64,000 nt of DNA from Chloroflexota bacterium (lineage in GTDB: Bacteria > Chloroflexota > Anaerolineae > UBA7937 > B3-Chlor). The stretch lies in contig JAUWLF010000011.1 in the NCBI GenBank assembly GCA_030613785.1, positions 1 through 64,000 on the forward strand. The letters run 5' to 3'. Each line of letters starts with the position of its first letter. The first letter of the stretch is position 1. The translations under genes were made by a program, and so were the position numbers. The notes below the pieces were generated by a model that was not told the DNA's origin, did not search any database, and saw only the letters and a program-made list of their open reading frames with translations. Below are positions 38,504 through 45,687 of this stretch, piece after piece.

Positions 38504-39471
38504 AGATCCTGGTCGCAACGCCGGTCATGCGTGGCGAACTATTCAAGCGGGCTTGGATGTCCTGGTATGGGATGGACTGGGATGGACAAGTTGACTACTT
38601 CCAGATGGTCGGTGGCGACGATGCTCCTCTCCCATACGACAACGTAGTCGGGAAGTACAACGATGCTCGGACGGCACTGCTATGTGGCGATTACGACGCA
38701 CTGTTGACCGTCGAGAGCGACACGATCGTGCCCAAGGACACGCTGACGCGTCTCGTGGCCATGGACACAGATGTAGCTTATGGCCTCTACGTGTGGCGCC
38801 ACGGCTATCCCTGGTGGACAGCCTACACCATCGTGGAGGAGGCGAAGGGCCAATCCCTGAGCGGCATACCGGAGAAGGCAAAAGAACTGTGGGGACAGGT
38901 CATAGAGACGCAGGGCGTCGGCAATGGCTGTACGTTGATCAAGCGTCACGTGATGGAGGCCATAGAATTCAAGTGGTCCATGGGGGAGTTCGGTTGCTGT
39001 GACTGGCATCTCTCACTGGACTGCCAGCGGCTTGGCTTTGTCCAAAAGCATGACCTGGGCCTGATCTGCGGCCACATCGCAACAGAGCCACTTCACAGGA
39101 TCCTGTGGCCGGATGCCGAAGCCGAGGGGCTATATCGGACGGAGATGTTGGGCAGCTGGAATCCACTACCGAAACACGAAGACGACAAATGGCTGACGGG
39201 AACAAACCTAGCAGAGCCAGCAATAGAAGGAGCAATAATCATGGACGGAACGGTGAAGATGGAAGTCGTGCAACGGTTTCACTGGAAGGACGGCATCTAT
39301 GGCGATCCGGGCCAGGTGATCAGCGTATCTGAAAAGACGGCTGAGAGGCTGGAGCGCCGGGGCATGGCAAAGCTGGTGAAGGAGAAGCCAAAGAGACGGA
39401 AGGCGAAGAGCGAGGTCGAAGAGCCGGGCCTGAAGCTGAAGGAGCCGTGCGCGGGGTGTGACGAGGATTGA
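38500..39471 (+). CDS. GT-A-like glycosyltransferase fused to a small head-protein domain (cassette gene 4)
   Basis: The real start is ATG 38500 (ATGA overlap). Residues 1-245 look like a GT-A transferase (KILVATPVMRGELFKRA, LLTVESDTIVPKDTL with ESD as the DxD). From residue 248 (ATG 39241, with AAGGAG at good spacing) the frame becomes a basic-tailed small protein like that at 35832. This is either a fusion or a nested second start that makes a separate 76-residue protein. Confidence 0.65.
   Translation: MKILVATPVMRGELFKRAWMSWYGMDWDGQVDYFQMVGGDDAPLPYDNVVGKYNDARTALLCGDYDALLTVESDTIVPKDTLTRLVAMDTDVAYGLYVWRHGYPWWTAYTIVEEAKGQSLSGIPEKAKELWGQVIETQGVGNGCTLIKRHVMEAIEFKWSMGEFGCCDWHLSLDCQRLGFVQKHDLGLICGHIATEPLHRILWPDAEAEGLYRTEMLGSWNPLPKHEDDKWLTGTNLAEPAIEGAIIMDGTVKMEVVQRFHWKDGIYGDPGQVISVSEKTAERLERRGMAKLVKEKPKRRKAKSEVEEPGLKLKEPCAGCDED
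39241..39471 (+). CDS. Nested small head protein (alternative start product)
   Basis: ATG 39241 follows AAGGAG-N8 and opens 76 residues (MEVVQRFHWKDGIYGDPGQ... KPKRRKAK) in frame with the glycosyltransferase. Its domain-plus-basic-tail layout resembles the 35832 protein. I infer an independently translated copy. Confidence 0.45.
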   Translation: MDGTVKMEVVQRFHWKDGIYGDPGQVISVSEKTAERLERRGMAKLVKEKPKRRKAKSEVEEPGLKLKEPCAGCDED

Positions 39472-39584
39472 GAGCCGCACCGAGGAGCTTTGAGCTAATC
39501 GCGAAGGCCAGGACCTTTGCCTTAGACGCCGCGCCAAGAACCTTCGCACTGATAGCCAAGGCACGCGCTTTAGTGAGGATATAC

Positions 39585-40625
39585 ATGGCACGATTATTGG
39601 AAACAGGCCAAGAGACTTGCTACTCAGTGTGGGACGATGGCGACTATGAGATCGGCGTCGACAAGGCGTACACCGTCGAGACGCTGGGCGACTACGCGGG
39701 CAATAGCGACATCGAAGTTGCCCACTACGCCAGCAATCAAATCACCTTCACCGCCATCGGGAACATCGTTGCTGATGGGGCTGGTGGGATGGTTACATTC
39801 TTGGCGGGTGACACTGTTGTCATCAAGGGCAGCGCAAACAACGATGGTGTCTTTACCGTGGCAGTTGGCGGTGTGGCCGGGCAGTTCACCACAATAGAGG
39901 CGATAGTCAATGAGGGGCCTGGGGCTTACATCTCGTTCTACAAGAGGACAGCGCATTCAAATAACGCTGTCCAGGATGACCAAACGGGTCTGATGTGGAG
40001 CAGGAATACCAGCGTTGGCGAGCGGGTGGGTGAACTTAGCAACGGCACACTGGATTGGTATGATGCGGTGGGGTCACGGTTCCCTCTCTACGCCATCGCC
40101 AACACAGTTAGTTGCATCATGCCAGGCAATATCTTCCGTGTCATCGGTGGTGCCGCCCTCACACAATTCCATCAAGGGGATATGATTCAATGTGCGGGAT
40201 TCGTCAATCCCGTCAACAACCTACCGAATATGTACGTTGTCTCAGCAACGCCCAACGGTGCTGACTTGGACATTCTTGTGGACAGCGGCGAAGAAGTCCT
40301 CATAGCAGAAGGCGCAGTAGGTGATACCATCTATCTCGTGTGCCGCTCTATCTTCGCATACATGGCTGGCGCACGGCTGGCGGGCCTGAGCAACCTCACG
40401 GATTGGCGGGTGCCGAACTGGAAGGAAGCGGAGTCTTTGTTGGACCATGAAGCACCAACTGCCTATCCCGACGCCGTGAGTTTTCCAGCCTGGCCTGCCT
40501 ATGTATGGACAGGGACCACTTATACTTTCGCAGCGGCCTTCGCAATGTTTATGCGATACGATAGACCCCTACCTAGTGCTACCGCGAAAACAGCCGTATA
40601 CATCACCGCCCTAGTCCGAGGATAA
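39585..40625 (+). CDS. DUF1566 (Lcl_C, C-type-lectin-like) virion protein with beta module
   Basis: ATG 39585 with GTGAGGA gives 346 residues. The track start (39468) adds only a low-complexity repeated stretch. Residues about 30-125 form the beta module with GDTVVIKGSANNDGVF. Later TGLMWSRNTS, GLSNLTDWRVPNWKEAESLL, YVWTGTTY and AVYITALVRG are DUF1566 marks. This fold occurs in receptor-binding or surface proteins, so host recognition or head decoration is likely. Its position before the connectors is unusual for a tail fibre. Confidence 0.65.
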   Translation: MARLLETGQETCYSVWDDGDYEIGVDKAYTVETLGDYAGNSDIEVAHYASNQITFTAIGNIVADGAGGMVTFLAGDTVVIKGSANNDGVFTVAVGGVAGQFTTIEAIVNEGPGAYISFYKRTAHSNNAVQDDQTGLMWSRNTSVGERVGELSNGTLDWYDAVGSRFPLYAIANTVSCIMPGNIFRVIGGAALTQFHQGDMIQCAGFVNPVNNLPNMYVVSATPNGADLDILVDSGEEVLIAEGAVGDTIYLVCRSIFAYMAGARLAGLSNLTDWRVPNWKEAESLLDHEAPTAYPDAVSFPAWPAYVWTGTTYTFAAAFAMFMRYDRPLPSATAKTAVYITALVRG

Positions 40626-40626
40626 C

Positions 40627-40968
40627 ATGACAGAACTCACACCAGCAGAACTACAGAAGTTGACGCAGGCAGAACTCATCGCCATTATCCTAGACGACCA
40701 GCGGATTGACGCCAGCCTACCCATCGAGCGGGACAAGTACGGCAACTCTATCAGGCAGTTGCAGAGAACGAAGGATGCCTATGGCAAGGTTGTTGAGGAG
40801 CGGGTCATTCGCTGGACATACTACGATGCCGAAGAGGGCATTGTGGACGAAATCATCGTTGAGGATGATAAAGAGCAGCTAGTTGTAAAGCACCACATAG
40901 ATGGCAGGCAGCCAACTGCAGTGAAGCGATTGATAGCTGAGCTGACACCAATTCCGTTGGAGAGATAA
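40627..40968 (+). CDS. Hypothetical virion-module protein
   Basis: The 113-residue protein (TPAELQKLTQAELIAIIL... RVIRWTYYDAEEGIVDEI) resembles small beta-strand structural proteins that accompany DUF1566 genes, but I cannot name a family. It is directly coupled to the next gene by a TAATG overlap. Confidence 0.5.
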   Translation: MTELTPAELQKLTQAELIAIILDDQRIDASLPIERDKYGNSIRQLQRTKDAYGKVVEERVIRWTYYDAEEGIVDEIIVEDDKEQLVVKHHIDGRQPTAVKRLIAELTPIPLER

Positions 40969-41312
40969 TGGGCGAACGAGGAATCGTAGGCACTCAGACC
41001 CTTGAACACGCGGTGGGCGAAGAGATAACACGCACGCTCGACGTTGGCCTAGTGGGCACTGCCGCAGGCGCGGTGACGAATCCAGACATGACAGTGACGC
41101 GACTATCCGATGGCGTGGACGTGACTGCAATAGTTACCAGCGGAATTATGGCAATCGCTGGCCAGATCATTACCCTGTTGACGGTAGGTGGCGTGGCTCC
41201 TGCAAGTCTCACTGAGGGCGAGCAATACCGCGTGGATGTGACCTATGACAAAGACGGGCAGGTGGACGTGAAAACCGAGTTCAAGTTGGCCTGCCCGGAT
41301 GTGGAGCCATAG
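40968..41312 (+). CDS. Hypothetical beta-rich virion protein
   Basis: The 114-residue protein (GTQTLEHAVGEEITRTLDV, LTEGEQYRVDVTYDKDG) has an Ig-like strand pattern. It lies just before the connector gene. It may be a head-tail or decoration component. Confidence 0.5.
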   Translation: MGERGIVGTQTLEHAVGEEITRTLDVGLVGTAAGAVTNPDMTVTRLSDGVDVTAIVTSGIMAIAGQIITLLTVGGVAPASLTEGEQYRVDVTYDKDGQVDVKTEFKLACPDVEP

Positions 41313-41314
41313 AC

Positions 41315-42157
41315 ATGGCCAGAAATGAATGCGACTACTGCGAAGTTGACGACATCAAACTGGCGCTGGGAGACCAGTGGACCTCCGGGGCCAAGCATGA
41401 CCGCTCACTGGAACATGCCATAGAGGAAGCGTCGCGGCTGATAGACCTGGAGCTTGGCTGGGGCGATTGCCATTGTGCAGCCAGGGATTCGACGCCAACA
41501 GCCCGATACTTCGATTCGCTGAGTGGGCTAGAGGCAGAGATCGACCGCTGCCTGGATGGTGCATACTACGCAGCGAACAGCATCACCTTCACCTTGCTAG
41601 GTAGTACCATCACCGACACAGCCAACGGTCTCGCCGTTTTTCTGACCGGGGACGTCATCCTGATCAGTGGATCAGTCAGCAATGATGGGACCTACATCAT
41701 TACTACCGGCGGTGTGGCGGGCACGATAGTTGTTGCTGAGGCGTTGGTCGGAGAACCGGCCGGGGCTGTTGTGTCCATCACCACATTCAGGGTAGAGGTC
41801 GATGAAACCGAGACGGGCGTGTACGTCACCTGGATCAAAGGCACCGACTTCATCGTCTGGCCGTACAACAACGACTGGCTGGCGCGCCTAGTGATCAAGA
41901 CCGGGGCCACCAAGATCTTCTCGGAGGGCCAGCAGACCTTGAGGATAACCGCGCGCTGGGGAGGCTACAGGATCCCGCCGGCGGTGATCAGGAAGGCCGC
42001 GATCATCATGGTGGCCAAGGCGTTCAAACGGGGCATGCAACTGTACCAGGACACCGGCGCCATCGAGGAACTGGGCCAATTGAAGTACGTGCTGGCCATC
42101 GACCCGGAGGTGGAGGAGATCCTGAAGATCGTGCCGAGGAGGGTGAACTTTGGCTGA
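41315..42157 (+). CDS. Head-tail connector (gp6-like) with inserted beta module
   Basis: The 280-residue protein starts as a helical connector (CEVDDIKLALGDQ..., ALEHAIEEASRLIDLELGW) and ends with IRKAAIIMVAKAFKRGMQLYQ. Between them (about 85-155) is a beta module (ANSITFTLLGSTIT, GDVILISGSVSNDGTY) closely similar to that in the DUF1566 protein. Known connectors are about half this size, so the insertion is notable. Confidence 0.65.
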   Translation: MARNECDYCEVDDIKLALGDQWTSGAKHDRSLEHAIEEASRLIDLELGWGDCHCAARDSTPTARYFDSLSGLEAEIDRCLDGAYYAANSITFTLLGSTITDTANGLAVFLTGDVILISGSVSNDGTYIITTGGVAGTIVVAEALVGEPAGAVVSITTFRVEVDETETGVYVTWIKGTDFIVWPYNNDWLARLVIKTGATKIFSEGQQTLRITARWGGYRIPPAVIRKAAIIMVAKAFKRGMQLYQDTGAIEELGQLKYVLAIDPEVEEILKIVPRRVNFG

Positions 42158-42590
42158 TCCAGAAACCTACTTCGAGATGTCCAGCCGCGAGGCGGCTGCT
42201 GGTGGTGGCCCCTTCACCATCGAGGTGGAAGGGCTTGACGAGCTGCAAGAGGCATTGGAGAAACTGGGAGCCGACTGGAAAAAGTATGCCGGCCCAGCAT
42301 TGGGCCATGGCCTGGCGGCGATCGTCACCGATGCGAGGAAAGAAGCCCCCGTCGATGAGGGCATCCTGCGGGCCAGCATAGGCTCAGAGATCCTGCGGAC
42401 GGCTGGATCCGAGATCGTGGGCAGGGTAGGCAGCAAGGTAGTCTATGCCTCCTACCAGGAATTCGGGACGCGCTACCAATCAGGCAAACCCTTCTTGCTA
42501 CCTGCCCTGGAGAAGAACCGCGATAGGGTGGTCAAACTTTTCGAGAAGGGCATCGACGAGGCACTGAGACGATTGGGGCTGAAGCCATGA
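42150..42590 (+). CDS. HK97 gp10-like head-tail joining/tail completion protein
   Basis: The 146-residue protein (TTG 42150, SD GAGGGTG) contains VEGLDELQEALEKLG, DARKEAPVDEGILRASI and YASYQEFGTRYQSGKPFLLPAL, the hallmark pattern of the HK97-gp10 family. It acts at the neck. Confidence 0.88.
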   Translation: MADPETYFEMSSREAAAGGGPFTIEVEGLDELQEALEKLGADWKKYAGPALGHGLAAIVTDARKEAPVDEGILRASIGSEILRTAGSEIVGRVGSKVVYASYQEFGTRYQSGKPFLLPALEKNRDRVVKLFEKGIDEALRRLGLKP

Positions 42591-43033
42591 GCCTACCAGC
42601 CATCCTGACAGCGACCGCTGCGCTGGAGAATGCAAACCAGGTGGCCTTGGGAATCAACCACGCTTTCGACACCCCGCCTGAAATCCTGAGCGATTTGCCG
42701 GTGGCGGTACGCTTCGCCGAATCGACACCCATGATGCACGGCTCAGGCATGATGGGCCGATACAATATCTACAACTTCAAGATCGAGGTCCACTGGCCGC
42801 GGGGAGTCCTGCTCGAGGCCGTCGAGCAATGCTTCCCCACCATACGAGCCTACCAGGACCTCTACACCGCAAACCTGAGCATCAGCGGGACGTGCGACGT
42901 GAGCGGCTTCAGGGAGCCGGCCTGTGATGGCCCCGTTCGGCTGAAGTATGGACCTGAGAGCGAAGAGACGATCGGCATCATATTCTACATGTGGGCGAAG
43001 GAGATCCTGGACGACATAACGGTCGAGCTATAG
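42587..43033 (+). CDS. Tail terminator-like protein
   Basis: The 148-residue protein sits between gp10-like and tail tube genes, the usual tail-terminator position. It has VHWPRGVLLEAVEQCFPTI and LKYGPESEETIGIIFYMW. The family is not certain; the call is mostly from synteny. Confidence 0.55.
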   Translation: MSLPAILTATAALENANQVALGINHAFDTPPEILSDLPVAVRFAESTPMMHGSGMMGRYNIYNFKIEVHWPRGVLLEAVEQCFPTIRAYQDLYTANLSISGTCDVSGFREPACDGPVRLKYGPESEETIGIIFYMWAKEILDDITVEL

Positions 43034-43043
43034 GGGGTGAAAC

Positions 43044-44141
43044 ATGGTAACGGGAATACGTGATCTACGACAGATGCAGATCGCATTTCAGAAGGACGAA
43101 GAGGGCGAGCCAGCATGCTCCAGGGCGGTGACACCTTCGGCCAGGCTGGTGGGCAAATACGGGATGAAGAAGACGGTCAATCGTGTCTTCCCCACCGAGG
43201 CGACGGGGCTCATAGCCAGCCACATCATCGGCAGGAACTACGATCCGTGGCTGCTTTGCGAAGTCCCAATGGATACCGGGGATGAGGCCTTGACATACGA
43301 ACAGTTCCCCTGGTATCTGGCAATGGGCATCAAGAAGGGTGTGACTGGGGAGGGTGTGGGGCTGGACAAGACCTGGACCTATTGCCCGACTCTCACCGCA
43401 GGCGACATGCCCGACTTGGCGACGATCCGCTATGGTGACAATGCGGCGGTGTGGCAGACCACGTGCGCGTTCGCCAGACAACTCGTGATCAGCGGCTCGT
43501 TCAAGGGACCCTGGAACATGAAGGCGGACGTGATCGGCCGCGACATGAAGAACACCTACCTCTACAAGGGCTACGGTCTCTACGGCGACTACCCCGACCC
43601 GTACAGCCCGTACTACGACATGTTCTTCGAGACGATCGCGTATCCGACGCCGCTCAACACGATCCTGGGCCAGACCACTAGCTTCTACATCAATACATCA
43701 TGTGAGTTCGCAGCTACGCCCACGAAGCACACGGGATCCCTGATCGACTGGAAGGTGACGATCCCTGCGTTCCATCCCAAGTTCTTCCAAGACGGCGAGC
43801 TGTATTACACCACCATGGGCCAGGCGTCCCGCCATTTGGCCTTGGAGGCCACACTGGAATTCGACACCGATCTGGCGAAGCACAAGGTGTGGGATGGCTG
43901 GATAAACCGGACCCCGATGTACATCCGCCTACAGTCTGTAGGGGCCATGATGACAGGCGTAGCAGTGCCGTACTCAGCCACGATCGACATGGTGCTGGAG
44001 ATAGACAGCTTCGAGACGCTGGACGAACGCGACGGGAACGATACCATCAAGTTCACCGCACGGAGCGTCTACGACGTGGCCTGCGACGTGCCGGAATGGT
44101 GCATCTACGTAGTGAACCTCGATAGCGCGCTGCCTACATAG
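43044..44141 (+). CDS. Major tail tube protein
   Basis: The 365-residue protein follows GGGGTGAAAC as RBS. It is rich in beta strands (YYDMFFETIAYPTPLNTILG, HTGSLIDWKVTIPAFHPKFF) and its length and position before the tail chaperones match large siphovirus tail tube proteins with a C-terminal extra domain. Confidence 0.75.
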   Translation: MVTGIRDLRQMQIAFQKDEEGEPACSRAVTPSARLVGKYGMKKTVNRVFPTEATGLIASHIIGRNYDPWLLCEVPMDTGDEALTYEQFPWYLAMGIKKGVTGEGVGLDKTWTYCPTLTAGDMPDLATIRYGDNAAVWQTTCAFARQLVISGSFKGPWNMKADVIGRDMKNTYLYKGYGLYGDYPDPYSPYYDMFFETIAYPTPLNTILGQTTSFYINTSCEFAATPTKHTGSLIDWKVTIPAFHPKFFQDGELYYTTMGQASRHLALEATLEFDTDLAKHKVWDGWINRTPMYIRLQSVGAMMTGVAVPYSATIDMVLEIDSFETLDERDGNDTIKFTARSVYDVACDVPEWCIYVVNLDSALPT

Positions 44142-44149
44142 GAGCAGTC

Positions 44150-44165
44150 TACCGAGCGCTCGGTA
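44150..44165. promoter_or_regulatory. TACCGAGCGCNCGGTA site 4 (intergenic, perfect palindrome)
   Basis: TACCGAGCGCTCGGTA is a perfect 16-bp palindrome (18 bp with flanking C/G) between the tail tube and tail chaperone genes. Confidence 0.65.
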
Positions 44166-44184
44166 GGAATAACAGGAGGGAGAG

Positions 44185-44433
44185 ATGGCCAAGGAAACGT
44201 GGGAGATCGAACTTTCAGAAGTGACGCTCGACGACGTTATCACATTAGAGGGTATGAGTAGCGGCCTTATCTCATGCAAAGAGATCAAGACATTCCTGGG
44301 GCGCCTAGTGTCCAACAAGACCGAAGAAGACATCGGACAGATACCTCTTCCTGAACTCAGAGAGCACTTGACGGCAGTGGGTATAGCCGTCAAGGAAGCG
44401 GTGGCCATCCCAAAAGAGAGCGCCACGCCCTGA
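44185..44433 (+). CDS. Tail assembly chaperone (gpG-like)
   Basis: The 82-residue protein (WEIELSEVTLDDVITLEG) is encoded just before the tape measure, the gpG position in lambda. Its 3' end carries a -1 slippery heptamer and hairpin, so a longer gpGT-like form is made too. The RBS is GGAGGGAGAG. Confidence 0.8.
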   Translation: MAKETWEIELSEVTLDDVITLEGMSSGLISCKEIKTFLGRLVSNKTEEDIGQIPLPELREHLTAVGIAVKEAVAIPKESATP

Positions 44434-44600
44434 TAGCGTGGCTTGATGGGGCCGACATCTCACCGCCTTCGTGGGTGAGCTCACTGGTGCTGGCAGAACT
44501 GTGGCACATGCCGCCATGGGAAGTGGAAAAGGCCCCGCTGATCTGGATCATCAGGGCCGCTGAATTCTGCAAACTCCGACAGTCGATCAAGGGATACTAG
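44185..44600 (+). CDS. Tail assembly chaperone frameshift product (gpGT-like)
   Basis: Slippage of -1 on CCCAAAA (44409-44415) joins 77 zero-frame residues to 61 residues of the -1 frame (RERHALIAWLDGADIS...FCKLRQSIKGY), ending with TAG at 44598-44600, directly against the tape measure ATG. The -1 frame has no start of its own. The 138-residue fusion would recruit tail tube subunits to the tape measure as in lambda. Confidence 0.8.
44409..44442 (+). promoter_or_regulatory. Programmed -1 ribosomal frameshift signal
   Basis: The slippery heptamer C CCA AAA is followed after 6 nt by a perfect 7-bp hairpin GCCACGC-CCTGATA-GCGTGGC (44422-44442). The zero-frame stop TGA lies in the loop. Confidence 0.85.
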
Positions 44601-45680
44601 ATGCCGGAAGTCTTCATACTCCTCAAAGCGAAAGACGAAGCCAGCGGAATCATCAAGGGCATCGCCAAGGAAAGCGGTGACCTCAAAAGCGCCTTGCTGG
44701 GCGCAGGTCTGCTCGGAGTCACCGCCATTGCCGGCATAGGCGTGGGACTAGGGAAGCTGGCCTACGATGCCGCACAGTTAGAACCTGTCCGCATCACCTT
44801 CGACAACCTCACCGAAAGCATTGGCTCCAGCGCTGATGAAATGCTGAACGCCCTCAAGCCCGCCACGATGGGCGTAGTATCCGAGGCCGACTTGATGAAA
44901 GCGGCCAATAAGCTGATGGCGATGGGTCTTGCCGACAGCGCAGAGGAAGCAGCGCAGCTTGCAGAGATGGCCGTCACATTGGGCGTGGCGATGGGTGAAG
45001 ATGCCGTCCCTGCCTTAGAATCATTCACCTTGATGCTTGCCAACCAATCAATCCCCAGGCTGGACACCTTCGGCATCTCGTCGGGCAAGGTTCGTGAGCG
45101 CATAGACGAGCTGATGAAGTCCACCGAAGGCATGACCCGCGAAGAAGCGTTTATGATCGCGGTTCTGGATGAAGGCAACAAATCTATGGACAAGGCGGGG
45201 GACATCACCGGAACCGCCGCGGTGAAGATGGGGGCCTTCCAAACCAAGGTAAAGGATGCCAAGGACGATCTAGGCGAGGCGCTGCTGCCGGTGCTGGAGA
45301 CCCTCTTGGACGAAGCGATCGGCCCGTTGATCGAGATGCTGGCCGATGACCTCATCCCCATCATGGCGGAGCACCTACCTGGAGCGATCACAGCCACGAT
45401 TGAGGTATTCCGAACCCTTGCAGACCTGATCGGCGACATCCTGGAAGCGATCCAGGCGTTGGACAAGTGGACGGCGGAGCACCTCGCGCCGCCGGAGATG
45501 CGTGGCTACATGGGGCGTGTCGCGGGCACAGAATACACGCAAAGCTACATGGGGCCAACCGAAGGCGGCAGGTGGGGCCAACGGGTGGAGATCAACGTCC
45601 ACGGGCTACCTGGGGTGGCCGATTACATCAGGGACGCCATCGAGACCGAGGGCGGCCACACCATAGGGCCAGGGATATAG
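44601..45680 (+). CDS. Tail tape measure protein (short)
   Basis: The 359-residue helical protein (LLKAKDEASGIIKGIAKESG, ALLGAGLLGVTAIAGIGVG) has a hydrophobic segment around 32-55 and a TMP core with LMKAANKLMAMGLADSAEEA. Tape measures scale at about 1.5 angstrom per residue in known phages, so the tail would be about 50 nm. The start follows the gpGT stop directly. Confidence 0.8.
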   Translation: MPEVFILLKAKDEASGIIKGIAKESGDLKSALLGAGLLGVTAIAGIGVGLGKLAYDAAQLEPVRITFDNLTESIGSSADEMLNALKPATMGVVSEADLMKAANKLMAMGLADSAEEAAQLAEMAVTLGVAMGEDAVPALESFTLMLANQSIPRLDTFGISSGKVRERIDELMKSTEGMTREEAFMIAVLDEGNKSMDKAGDITGTAAVKMGAFQTKVKDAKDDLGEALLPVLETLLDEAIGPLIEMLADDLIPIMAEHLPGAITATIEVFRTLADLIGDILEAIQALDKWTAEHLAPPEMRGYMGRVAGTEYTQSYMGPTEGGRWGQRVEINVHGLPGVADYIRDAIETEGGHTIGPGI

Positions 45681-45687
45681 GAGAGAG

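Noticed and set aside
39585-40625. Diversity-generating retroelement target (C-type-lectin-like DUF1566 protein)
   Set aside because: No reverse transcriptase and no template/variable repeat pair were found in the window.
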